A stretch of DNA of 64,000 nucleotides from Orobanche coerulescens (lineage: Eukaryota > Streptophyta > Magnoliopsida > Lamiales > Orobanchaceae): positions 108,586,670-108,650,669 of the forward strand of contig CM065801.1 in assembly GCA_033398695.1 (NCBI GenBank). The letters are read 5' to 3'. The notes under the pieces were generated by a model, which was not told where the DNA came from, did no database searches, and worked only from the letters and a program-made list of their open reading frames with translations. Below, piece after piece: positions 11,896 to 21,677 of the stretch; within the stretch, counting starts at the first letter, position 1, and every line of letters starts with the position of its first letter. The position numbers and the translations under genes were made by a program.

Positions 11896-12084
11896 ATGGC
11901 CGACGGACAGATCGAGGCAGGCATCAATATGGAGGACGGACGAGTCACAGAGGCTGACAAGGTCCGGGGACGTGGAGAAGTCACAGCTGAAGGGAAAGCC
12001 AAGCGTGGCAAGAGCAAGGCGCGCGGTGTGGTGCCACCACAACACGAGGAGAACCCGGCACGAAGCCGACTTCTTGAGGATTAA
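11896..12084 (+). pseudogene. Truncated gag N-terminus
   Basis: An open frame of 62 residues begins MADGQIEAGINMEDG about 65 bases after the primer binding site. It has a Lys/Arg/Gly-rich segment near residues 28-46 comparable in position to the Lys-rich segment of the Galadriel-type gag at 29003. No zinc knuckle or core gag domain is present, because the element is cut near 12100. The assignment as gag rests on position and composition. Confidence 0.45.
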
Positions 12085-12354
12085 GACCTTGACTCAAAAA
12101 TATAGCGTACGTAAATCCATCCGTTGACTCACCTATCCACATTCGCGCCGAAAGCCGCCGACCACAGGCCCCACTATCCTATCACAACTCGGTCCTGTCT
12201 GATTCCTCTTGTTACGTACGTATTGTTACCTAAAATATAATCCGGAGATGATATTGCTGGAATGATCGAGTAACAAACAAATGCGAGAACACTTCCGAGG
12301 GAAAATAAATAACACAAGATTTGCTGGGGTTGTTAATCCCGGGCTTGAATGCTC

Positions 12355-13565
12355 TGTTGGAATATTTATTCCACACATTATTTAATTTGTGTTTTGATGA
12401 TTAAAGTTGCTAAACTACAAAACAACATCGAGGAAAAGCAAAACGGCGAAGCAGACGAAGACGCAAAAAATTGCAATCTGGACTGCATTAGCGCACGCTA
12501 AGGGACATATGTTAGCGCACGCTAACGTGGAGTCAGCTGCATTCCAGCCTAGTATCAAAGCAAGCTGCAGTGAAGTCAGCAAATGGATAGCGCACGCTAC
12601 ACTCTATTATTAGCGCACGCTACCCTCTATTATTAACGCACGCTATCGAGCCATGTTACTGTTGTAGAAGATATTCAAACACAGAATGACGTATGCAATG
12701 AAGTCAGCATTAGCGCACGCTACAAAGAATGAATAGCGCACGCTAAGTTGTTTGAATCTAGTCAATCCGAACGTTGGAAAGATTCGGCGGAAAGTCAAGC
12801 ATCAAACGGATAGTTTGACAAGTAAACCCAACGGATATATTACGTTAACGCACGCTACTCAATCATAGTTAACGTACGCTAAGTAAGTGAAATAACGTAC
12901 GTAAGGCAGGAGGTATAACGTACGCTAAAGAAGAAACGAAGCTACTGGACTGAAACTGGAAAGACCTAGCGCACGCTACAAAAGAAGGCTAGCGCACGCT
13001 AGCAAGTCAAAACAGCCAGCAACGGCTAGTTTGTGGAAAATGCCTATAAATACCATTCCTATGGTATTGTTTGAGAACAACACTTCAAGCAAACGAGATA
13101 TACATCTGAGAATCATATACTTACATTGTTGTTGTAATATTGAGCCTATATTGTTAGTTTGAGTGTTTATACATTCAACATTATACACGAGAGGTAAAAG
13201 AAAAGATACGATTGGATTCGGTGTTATTAGGATCAAGTATCCGGCATTGTTAGAATCGCAATCGATATCTAAGTGAGGTTTATCTAGTACCCATAGAAAG
13301 CTAGAGTGGTTGATTCATTATCCAATAGAAAAGGAAAAACGGTTTTACTCGGACCGATAGAAGACGAGCTTGTAACGGTAATCCCTCGACCGATAGAAGA
13401 GAGGCGTAGAGGTTTTGATCTTAAGCCTAAGGAAAAAGATACATCGAGAGAGGACGTAGGCTTCGTTAATAGCCGAACCTCTATAAATCCTCGTGTCCTT
13501 TATTTTCCGCAATTTATTTTCGCTTCCACATAAAACGGCGCAAATATCCGATTTGGTACCCAACA
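12355..13565 (+). repeat. Copia 5' LTR
   Basis: 1211 bases, TGTTGGAATATT to TTTGGTACCCAACA. U3 is filled by the motif array at 12488-13002. The TATA box CTATAAATA is at 13044-13052. No gene inside it; the short open frame at 12407-12613 is U3 sequence. Confidence 0.92.
12488..13052 (+). promoter_or_regulatory. U3 motif array plus TATA box of the Copia LTR
   Basis: About thirteen copies of TAGCGCACGCTA or close variants: 12488-12501, 12512-12525, 12588-12599, 12610-12622, 12633-12645, 12710-12722, 12733-12746, 12845-12857, 12869-12882, 12893-12904, 12916-12928, 12966-12978 and 12989-13002. Variants differ by G-to-A or C-to-T changes (TAACGTACGCTAA). The array stops 42 bases before the TATA box. 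The 3' LTR repeats it at about 15754-16267. Confidence 0.88.
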
Positions 13566-13566
13566 A

Positions 13567-14930
13567 TTGGTGTCGGAGCGGTACTCCAATACGCGGCTTA
13601 GCATCCGAGGAGAAGATCCAAAATGGCGTTTCAAATGGCTCCAAATAAGGCCTTGCTCTCAACCGACCACCATTTTTGATGGCGCAAACTTCATGACTTG
13701 GAAGAAGAAGATGTCGATATTCATTCGAGCTTACGATATCGAATTATGGAAGGTAATATGCCTTGGTCCGAAAATTCGACAAATTCCAACGGTACGCTCA
13801 AAACCTTCGAAGAATATGACGATTCCGATTGGAAAAACGATCACTATAATTGTAAGGCAACTCAACTTCTCTATTGTGCCTTAAATCCGGAAGAACACAA
13901 CCGGATATCATCATGTGATAGTGCCAAAGAAATCTGGAAAATGCTTGAGGTAACACACGAAGGTACGTCTCAAGTCAAGGAGACGAAGATAAACATGCTC
14001 CTTCACGATTATGAATTATTTCAAATGAAGGACGACGAATCCATCTCGATTATGCTTGACCGATTTTCGGTTATCACAAATGGATTAGCATGTTACGGAA
14101 AACCACTATCGAGTAGTGAGAAAGTAAAGAAAATTCTCCGATCACTACCTCGAGAATGGGACGGTACGGTTACGGCAATAATGGAATCCAAAAATTTAAA
14201 TACTCTCGATTTTAGTGCTCTCGTTGGTTCTCTTATCAACTACGAGATTGTTCTAAAATCTCGAAATGCCAAACCGAAACCGAAGGAGAGGTCGATAGCA
14301 TTCAAGGCTAAAATGTCGAAGAAGAAAGAAGAAACCCCGGTGGACGAAAGTGACGAAGAAATGGCATATTATGCCAAAAATATTAATAAGTTCCAACACT
14401 TATTAAACCGGAGAAAGAAGGACATTCAAGCGGGCGAACCTAAGAAATTCGACAACACTTGTCGATTATGTGGCAAACCAGGCCACTTTGCTAAGAACTG
14501 TCGAGTAAAGCAAAAGGAGGTTCTAATCGCAACATGGAGCGACGAAGATCCCGATGAAGATTTTCTTGAACAAAATAATCTCGCGCTCATGGCCCGGAGT
14601 TCATTCGACGATAGCGACGTCGAAAGCCAAGTAAGTAATTCTTACGACGAACTTTTTGAAGCATTCGAATTATTACATACGGACTATCAAAATGCTTTAA
14701 ATGAAATTAAATCCCTCAAGTCTAAATATAAAACTTTGGAAATTGAAAATTCCAAAATATTTGAAAAAGGGAAATTTGTCGAAATTGATCATTCGAAATG
14801 CCTTGAAAATGAAAATATTTTGAAAAATGATCTTTTAAAAGTTCAAGATGAACTAAAAATTTTGACAAAGAAATTCTCGTGCGGCAACATAAATTTCAAC
14901 AAATGTTATGTGTTCAAAAATATACTCTAA
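13567..14930 (+). pseudogene. Copia gag (UBN2-type) with zinc knuckle, frameshifted
   Basis: Gag forms the nucleocapsid-like particle that packages element RNA. The N-terminal part (TTIFDGANFMTWKKKM...YDIELWKVI, frame of 13567) matches the start of plant Copia gag domains. The reading then shifts near 13760 into the frame that stays open to 14930. That part has the UBN2 core (KEIWKMLEVTHEGTSQVKE, then SLPREWDGTVTAIMESKNL) and a CCHC knuckle at 14460-14501 (CRLCGKPGHFAKNC). A Lys/Glu/Asn-rich probable coiled coil follows. A methionine at 13623 is in a third frame that stops early. The break makes this a pseudogene unless frameshifting occurs; most residues are otherwise preserved, suggesting recent decay. 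Confidence 0.85.
13568..13579 (+). other. Primer binding site of the Copia element
   Basis: TGGTGTCGGAGC, two bases after the 5' LTR; a two-mismatch form of the initiator-Met complement. Confidence 0.75.
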
Positions 14931-15163
14931 ATAAAGAGGGGTTAGGATTCAAATCACGTTCGAAAAACGAATCCGTTACTTTCAATATACCCCATTGCGA
15001 AAAGTGTTTAAAAATCGGGGATCACATTTCAAATTGCAAAAGCCCAAAACGGACGATAAAAATTAAAAAGATTTGGGTTCCTAAAGGAACAAACGTTTCA
15101 AACATCGTCTATGTTTCAAAAGAAAAACCAACTATCGGTTGGATCCCCAAAAATAAATTTTGA
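14879..15163 (+). pseudogene. Gag-pol junction remnant with second CCHC knuckle
   Basis: A frame overlapping the gag end continues to 15163 and carries CEKCLKIGDHISNC at 14996-15037, a second CX2CX4HX4C motif, then KIKKIWVPKGT and GWIPK. The IWVPK phrase is typical of the segment before the protease in Copia polyproteins. The stop at 15163 is followed directly by the AG-rich tail, so pol is cleanly absent. It lies in a different frame from gag, needing one more shift near 14920. Confidence 0.7.
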
Positions 15164-15620
15164 CAAATGATATTTTACAAAGGGGGAGAAGGAAATAATA
15201 TTTTCAGGGGGAGTTTATACCCTTATTAATGCATAAATTGGTATCATGCATATTTATATTTCATTTGGTATCCTTTATATTTTTTTACTTTTTGATGAAA
15301 ACAAAAAAGGGGGAGAAAGATATGAATTGAGATAAAAATGATAAAAATGAGAAGGAGATGAAGAGGAGATAAAAATGAGAAAAATCGAAGAAGTCGAAAA
15401 GAATAGAAAAGCATACATATAGGGGAGTAGAAAAAATTGAAAAACGAAAAACGACGGAGTTGAAAAATGAAGAAGTCGAAAAAGAAGAAAAAGAAAAGAA
15501 ATGGAGAAACTAACGAAACGATCAAAGCCGAAAACTTTGATTCGTATAAATATACAGATATTATTTTCTACAGATTATCCAATTCAAGGGTTGTTTTGTA
15601 ATCATCAAAAAGGGGGAGAT
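15164..15620 (+). other. Copia 3' untranslated tail with repeated polypurine tracts
   Basis: Non-coding. GGGGGAG-bearing purine tracts occur near 15180, 15207, 15309 and at the functional position 15609-15619 beside the 3' LTR. A strongly purine-biased stretch covers about 15296-15510. Multiple PPT-like tracts are known from SIRE-type Copia elements. Confidence 0.75.
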
Positions 15621-16829
15621 TGTTGGAATATTTATTCCACACATTATTTAATTTGTGTTTTGATGATTAAAGTTGCTAAACTACAAAACAACATCGAGGC
15701 AAAGCAAAACGGCGAAGCAGACGAAGACGCAAAAAAATTGCAATCTGGACTGCATTAGCGCACGCTAAGGGACATATGTTAGCGCACGCTAACGAGGAGT
15801 CAGCTGCATTCCAGCCTAGTATCGAAGTAAGCTGCAGTGAAGTCAGCAGATGGATAGCGCACGCTACACTCTATTATTAGCGCACGCTACCCTCTATTAT
15901 TAACGCACGCTATCGAGCCATGTTACTGTTGTAGAAGATATTCAAACACAGAATGACGTATGCAATGAAGTCAGCATTAGCGCACGCTACAAAGAATGAA
16001 TAGCGCACGCTAAGTTGTTTGAATCTAGTCAATCCGAACGTTGGAAAGATTCGGCGGAAAGTCAAGCATCAAACGGATAGTTTGACAAGTAAACTCAACG
16101 GATATATTACGTTAACGCACGCTACTCAATCATGGTTAACGTACGCTAAGTAAGTGAAATAACGTACGTAAGGCAGGAGGTATAACGTACGCTAAAGAAG
16201 AAACGGGTTACCGGATCAAATCGAAAGACCTAGCGCACGCTACAAAAGAAGGCTAGCGCACGCTAGCAAGTCAAAACAGCCAGCAACGGCTAGTTTGTGG
16301 AAAATGCCTATAAATACCATTCCTATGGTATTGTTTGAGAACAACACTTCAAGCAAACGAGATATACATCTGAGAATCATATACTTACATTGTTGTTGTA
16401 ATATTGAGCCTATATTGTTAGTTTGAGTGTTTATACATTCAACATTATACACGAGAGGTAAAAGAAAAGATACGATTGGATTCGGTGTTATTAGGATCAA
16501 GTATCCGGCATTGTTAGAATCGCAATCGATATCTAAGTGAGGTTTATCTAGTACCCATAGAAAGCTAGAGTGGTTGATTCCTTATCCAATAGAAAAGGAA
16601 AAACGGTTTTACTCGGACCGATAGAAGACGAGCTTGTAACGGTAATCCCTCGACCGATAGAAGAGAGGTGTAGAGGTTTTGATCTTAAGCCTAAGGAAAA
16701 AGATACATCGAGAGAGGACGTAGGCTTCGTTAATAGCCGAACCTCTATAAATCCTCGTGTCCTTTATTTTCCGCAATTTATTTTCGCTTCCACATAAAAC
16801 GGCGCAAATATCCGATTTGGTACCCAACA
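15621..16829 (+). repeat. Copia 3' LTR
   Basis: 1209 bases, matching 12355-13565. The largest local difference is around 16200-16225, where a short stretch replaces that of the 5' LTR near 12940-12960. The motif array and TATA box are conserved. Confidence 0.92.
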
Positions 16830-17125
16830 TGCTCTCGCGAGATGTTATTAATATGTATACGTTTGAGTACAAATATCAATGTAATAATGCGATTACAATG
16901 AGTGTAAAAGATCCTATTTATCTAGCTCTTGAACGAAGCTCTGCGTGTTTCGTCTCTGCCGACCGTCTTTCGTGTAAGAGGTGCTGAGAGAGAAGAAAGG
17001 CCGAGAGATAGCTGTTGCCAAGAGTAAGAAAGCCAAGTTGTGAGCTGAATCAGAGAGAGACAGAGAGTTTTCCAAGTGCAGGCAGCCTTCTATTTATAGG
17101 AGCTGAGATGCTCTGTTTACTGACG

Positions 17126-17605
17126 GGCGATCGCCTTTCGTGTAATATAATAAGGGGCGATCGTTTTTCTGTCACATGGACTGTCTACCTTAAAGTCCGC
17201 GGCTGCTGCTGGCATCCAGCTGTGCGGTCCATTGAGGAGCCTGCATGCGTCCTGAGTCGCTGTCACGGGCGGTCCCACTGTACACCTTTCGGCGGGTCTG
17301 TCGGTTGGTGAGAAGATGCTGACAGGCTGTGGTCAACGATCCATACTCTGCGGCGCCTTTTCCGGATCTGCACATGGGTCCTTGCTTCGAGTTTCGGCCT
17401 TCGCCGACTGTACGGGCGATGGCTTTGCGTGGCATGAGGCAGTCGCCATTTGGTCAGTCACCAGGAGTCGATCGCCAAGTACTGAGAGACGATCGCCTTA
17501 GATGTCGATCGCTCGGACCCGGGACTTGTCCTAGGACCTTCGGTCGGCCAATCTGCCTTGGCTACTGGGCTCTGGATCGGTCGCCCGGTCTCTGAGGCGA
17601 TCGCC
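17126..17605 (-). promoter_or_regulatory. CGATCG palindrome array in the G LTR U3
   Basis: Perfect GGCGATCGCC occurs at 17126-17135 and 17596-17605. Variants (GGCGATCGTT, GTCGATCGCC, GACGATCGCC, GTCGATCGCT) lie between. The array ends about 27 bases upstream of the minus-strand TATA box and recurs in the other G LTRs. Confidence 0.75.
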
Positions 17606-17618
17606 TGTTGACACAACA

Positions 17619-18500
17619 ATTGCCCCCCAGCTTACTCCGATGTTGAAGATACGGGTGAGGTGGTTCTTGTTGGCGATCGTGTAGGATGAAGACGGGCAAC
17701 CCGTTGAGTGGACTTTGGTTTCAGACTTAGGCGATCTGGTCGATTGGATAGCTATATTCGGTCTTGTACCTGCAATAAACAATTTTGCTGATCCCAACTT
17801 GATAGTTTTGTCGTTGAGGAATCGTGCACAGTCGCGGAGTTCGATGGACCGACTCCATGACAATGTCTTGTGCGCGAGCGACATTGTCTGTCTCGTGACT
17901 CATTTTATTGTGAGGGTCCTCTGTTAGGCTGCGCCTCGCCTCGTATTTAAACGAAGGGCCTGCGGTCTTGGTCTAGAGGAGTCCTTGCGCGGGGCGTCGT
18001 CTGATTAATCAAGTCCACTTACGCGGCTTGTTAGCTCTGCTTCCACCTCGGCCCGCCATGAAGATGGCGACCCTCGATGGTGTACGTTGAGACGGGGGTA
18101 GGGACGCGTCGCATTGTCTGGGTCCACCAAGTTAGATGATGAACCTTTGAGGTCGGGCGAGCGTGTCCACTGATTAGTTTTGGAGGGCCCTCAGACTACG
18201 CCGGTCTCGTATTTAAACGAAGGGCGGGCGATTGTGGCCCAAAAGGACCTTGCATAGCCTAAGCAGTCGGTTCCATCAACCACCAGGACCATGGCTGCAC
18301 TCTTCTACCTCGGATCGTCATGTAGATGCCGACCTTCGACGGTGTACGTTGTGCGGGGGAGACGATCTCGTGCCTTAGTCCATCATGTTAGATGGTGAAC
18401 TATAGATGGCGAACGAGTCCTCAAGTTTTGATGATGCTTCTTGATAATGGCGATCGGTCTGGAAGACTGGTGATCGTCGTTCGGCTGCCGATCGCATTAT
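17619..18500 (-). other. G internal-1, region between gag and PPT
   Basis: Non-coding in element orientation. It begins at the polypurine tract (rc of ATTGCCCCCCAG, 17619-17630). A conserved acceptor-like minus-strand site (TTTATTGCAG/GTACAAG) lies at 17770/17769. Two diverged direct repeats of about 265 bases start with TCGTATTTAAACGA at 17941 and 18207. A short open frame (17531-17884, minus) resembles 54844-55107 in the sister subfamily but runs into the LTR; I do not call it a gene. Confidence 0.65.
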
Positions 18501-19725
18501 TCATAGGTTGAAAAGTAACCTTTGTCTGGCCATAAAGTCTGTGGCTTTAGCGCTGAAGATCGCGTAGGTCGGGGGATGGTCCTTCGTAAGATGCCTGAAC
18601 ATAGGCGAAAGACCATGGAATCCCCATAGGACCGAGTAGAGGGCGATCTCATCGCTTACGGGCGCGCCGTTGAGGATGATCTCGTCTACCCGGTCGATGT
18701 AGTCTGCGTCGGACTCTTCTTCTCCCTTCCTGATTTGCATCATGCGATGGGGACCATCCGGCCAAGCGACCTTGGCGGAAAAGTAAGCTGTGAAGCTGTT
18801 CGCCAATTGATCAAAGGAATTGATGGATCGCATCGGCAATGAGGTGTACCACCTGTGGGCAAGGTCGTCCAGCATCAGTGGGAACATTCGGAATCTGGTT
18901 GCGTCTAATGCCCCACACCCAGTCATATAGTTTCGGAACTTGCCCAGGTGAGTCTCGGGGTCCGACCTACCCTTGTACAGAGGTGTTTTGGGAGGAGTGA
19001 TCCTACGCTGCACGAGGGCGAGCTCGATGTGGACCGCAAGTGGCTTGCTTGGCTCGGCGATCTTGCTATTGGCGCCTGCCCCAGTTTCTAGGAGCGCCTT
19101 CATGTCGTCGATCTGGCATTGCATCGCGGCCATCACTGTGGCATGGTCGCTCGTGGTTCGGCTTACGGAGCGGGAGCCGAGGCGATCGTGTACCGATCTC
19201 CTGACTCCACGATTGCCGATCTCGGTTCTTTGGAGAGGAGGAACCAGATGGTTGGCCTGCCTTCTGGGAGTTGGGTACGCCGAACTCGTGGTGACGGACT
19301 CGGGCTCCGTCATCTCGTGGCTGGGGCCAGATTGCCCCGATCGCCATAATGGGTCGCTGCCTAGGCGGCTGAAAACGGAGGTGTCCTGCCTTGCGGACGC
19401 CTTTTCTTGTGAATCCGGGCCACCTGGCGATCGCTCGGTCATTAACCCCTTGAACTTCCGCTTGCTCACGTGGCGGATTGCCGAGGGGGTTATAGCGGGC
19501 GCGTCGAATGCTCTCCGTCGCTCCTGAACGATGGCCATGGTCTCTTCGATCTGTTCCGCGGTTTGGAACCGATCGAGCGAGAGGCTTGGGCCGTCCCTCG
19601 GGCGGGATCGAGAGTCTCGGGTCGCCGCGGCTCCCCTCCGCCATAGGCTGGGGCTCGGATTGAGATGGAATGAGGTGTCCGTCGGACCGGCCAGCGGCTT
19701 TCTTCGACGTGGAGGCAGAAGTCAT
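18501..19725 (-). pseudogene. TR-GAG gag, copy 1 (frameshifted)
   Basis: Encodes a Ty3/gypsy-type Gag of about 408 residues. The N-terminus is MTSASTSKKAAGRSD, followed by a basic Ser/Pro/Arg-rich segment. The Retrotrans_gag core lies in the C-terminal half: LYKGRSDPETHLGKF, MFPLMLDDLAHRWYTSLP, SFDQLANSFTAYF, EEESDADYIDRVDEI. There is no zinc knuckle and no pol after the stop. A 2-base deletion in a G run near 19600 (compare 22780) shifts the frame; upstream of it the ATG at 19725 is used, and downstream the frame is open to 18501. The gene length, 1225 bases, equals copy 2 minus two. If active, this Gag would supply particles while RT and integrase came from another element; that is inference from TR-GAG elements. 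Confidence 0.85.
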
Positions 19726-19854
19726 GATTCTGAAAGCTTTTCTCTGAAGAACAGTGAGTGTTTCTTCAGGTATATGCTCCGGAGAACAGTGAGTGTTCTT
19801 CGAGACGGTAGGAATAAAAATGAAGGTTTAGATTCCCCTTCTTCTAGCGCCAAT
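19726..19854 (-). other. G internal-1 leader and primer binding site
   Basis: About 130 bases between LTR-2 and gag. The minus strand has a PBS starting TGGCGCTAGAAG (19841-19852) right after the LTR. The leader carries a short repeat (AGAACAGTGAGTGTT-like, twice) at 19750-19810 that is missing from internal-2, explaining most of the size difference between the two internal regions. Confidence 0.75.
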
Positions 19855-20788
19855 TGTTGTTACCCAACTTATTATCCGGAGATGATATTGCTGGAATGAT
19901 CGAGTAACAAACAAATGCGAGAACACTTCCGAGGGAAAATAAATAACACAAGATTTGCCGGGGTTGTTAATCCCGGGCTTGAATGCTCTCGCGAGATGTT
20001 ATTAATATGTATACGTTTGAGTACAAATATCAATGTAAGAATGCGATTACAATGAGTGTAAAAGATTCTATTTATCTAGCTCTTGAACGAAGCTCTGCAT
20101 GTTTCGTCTCTGCCGACCGTCTTTCGTGTAAGAGGTGTTGAGAGAGAAGAAAGGCCGAGAGATAGCTGTTTCCAAGAGTAAGAAAGCCAAGTTGTGAGCT
20201 GAATTAGAGAGAGACAGAGAGTTTTCCATTTGCAGGCAGCCTTCTATTTATAGGAGCTGAGATGCTCTGTTTACTGACGCGCGATCGCCTTTCATGTAAT
20301 ATAATAAGGGGCAATCATCTTTATGTCACATGGACTGTCTGCCTTAAAGTCCGCGGCTCCTACTGGAAGCCAGCTGTGTGGTCCAATGAGGAGCCTGCAC
20401 GCGTCCTGAGTCGCTGTCACGGGCGGTCCCACTGTACACCTTTCGGCGGGTCTGTCGGTTGGTGAGAAGATGCTGACAGGGTGTGGTCAACGATCCATGC
20501 TCTGCGGTGCCTTTTCCGGATCTGCACATGGGTCATTGCTTCGAGCTTCGGCCTTCGCCGACTGGACGGGCGATGGCTTCGCGTGGCATGAGGCGGTCGC
20601 CATTTGGTCGGTCACCAGGAGTCGATCGCCAAGTACCGAGAGACGATCGCCTTAGATGTCGATCACTACGCCCTGGGACTTGTCCTGGGACCTTCGGTCG
20701 GCCAATCTGCCTTGGCTGCTAGGCTCTGGCTCGGTCGTCCGGTCTCTGAGGCGATCGCCTGTTGAGACGTATAAATCTTGACACAACA
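19855..20788 (-). repeat. G LTR-2 (shared middle LTR of the dimer)
   Basis: 934 bases, TGTTGTTACCC to GACACAACA, serving both internal regions. CGATCG motifs and the TATA box are conserved. It joins internal-1 at a PBS and internal-2 at a PPT with no extra bases, the signature of LTR-LTR recombination. Confidence 0.88.
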
Positions 20789-21677
20789 ATTGCCCCCCCA
20801 GCTTGCTCCGATGTTGAAGACATGGGTGAGGTGGTTCTTGTTGGCGATCGTGTAGGATGAAGACGGGTGACCCGTTGAGTGGACTTTGGTTTCAGACTTA
20901 GGCGATCTGTTCGATTGGATAGCTATCTTCGGTCTTGTACCTGCAATAAACAATTTTGCTGATCCCTCTTAGAAACTTGATAGTTTGTCGTTGAGGAATC
21001 GTGCACAGTCGCAGATTTCGATGGACCGACTCCATGACCATGTCTTGTGCGCGAGCGACATTGTCTGTCTCATGACTCATTTTATTGTGAGGGTCCTCTG
21101 TTAGGCTGCGCCTCGCCTCGTATTTAAACGAAGGGCGTGCGGTCTTGGTCTAGAGGAGTCCTTGCGCGGGGCGTCGTCGGATTAATCAACTCTACTTCCG
21201 CGGCTTGTTAGCTCTGCTTCCACCTCGGCCCGCCATGAAGATGGCGACCCTCGACGGTGTATGTTGAGACGGAGGTAGGGACGCGTCGCATTATTTGGGT
21301 CCACCAAGTTAGATGATGAACCTTTGAGGGTGGGTGAGCGTGTCCACTGATTAGTTTTGGAGGGCCCTCAGACTACGTCGGCCTCGTATTTAAACGAAGG
21401 GCGGGCGATTGTGGCCCAAAAGGACCTTGCATGACCTAAGCAGTCGGTTCCATCAACCACCAGGACCATGGCTGCACTCTTCTACCTCGGATCGTCATGT
21501 AGATGCCGACCTTCGACGGTGTACGTTGTGCGGTGGAGGCGATCTCGTGCCTTAGTCCATCATGTTAGATGGTGAACTGTAGATGGCGAACGAGTCCTCC
21601 GGTTTTGATGATGTTTCTTGATAATGGCGATCGGTCTGGAAGACTGGTGATCGTCGTTCGGCTGCCGATCGCGTTAT
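20789..21677 (-). other. G internal-2, region between gag and PPT
   Basis: Same layout as 17619-18500: PPT at the left edge, acceptor-like site at 20941/20940, two copies of the ATTTAAACGA-bearing repeat (about 21120 and 21387). No credible coding region. Confidence 0.65.

Larger units (their letters stand above)
10712..12100 (+). mobile_element. Truncated chromovirus-like element: 5' LTR, PBS and start of gag
   Basis: Starts TGTCACACCCC directly after ...GGCCATG, the same relative site where the Galadriel-type element sits in LTR-b. It keeps a 1.1-kb LTR, a primer binding site and about 270 bases of internal sequence. It then joins X LTR sequence abruptly near 12100. The end of its LTR resembles that of the Galadriel-type LTR (GAG-GTTGCTA, then a GTGATA or GTGACA terminus, then TGGTATCGGAGCC), suggesting the same clade. 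Everything downstream, with adjacent X sequence, was removed by a deletion. Confidence 0.78.
12355..16829 (+). mobile_element. Non-autonomous Ty1/Copia element with gag only
   Basis: LTRs 12355-13565 and 15621-16829 (1.21 kb each, roughly 1.5% different by eye) are bounded by the 5-base target duplication TGCTC at 12350-12354 and 16830-16834. The internal 2.05 kb holds a PBS, a broken UBN2-type gag with two CCHC knuckles and an AG-rich tail with PPT. There is no protease, integrase, RT or RNase H. LTR ends are TGTTGG...CCAACA. The layout (gag, coiled-coil stretch, second knuckle, several GGGGGAG tracts) recalls SIRE-like Copia elements with pol deleted. It lies inside G LTR-1 and is therefore younger than it. 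Confidence 0.9.
12221..17618 (-). repeat. G LTR-1, interrupted by the Copia element
   Basis: LTR sequence is 12221-12354 plus 16835-17618 (918 bases). The start reads TATTGTTACC where the other copies have TGTTGTTACC. The TATA box on the minus strand (CCTATAAATAG) is at about 17090-17100. GGCGATCGCC-type motifs lie upstream of it in element orientation (17126-17605). Confidence 0.87.

Noticed and set aside
12488..13002. Array of short repeats with variable spacers, superficially CRISPR-like
   Set aside because: Spacing is irregular (about 22 to 110 bases), repeats are 12-14 bases and degenerate, the genome is a plant, and the array is conserved in both LTRs.
17531..17884. Small open frame between TR-GAG gag and LTR, similar to 54844-55107
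   Set aside because: It overlaps the PPT and LTR in one copy, is shifted in the second copy (20898-21080), and has no recognisable domain; kept only as a splice-site observation.
18973..19527. Long open frame antisense to gag copy 1, also seen at 22165-22704
   Set aside because: It mirrors the gag reading frame in GC-rich sequence. Both copies share it only because gag is shared, it has no domain, and it is broken in the G2 copy.
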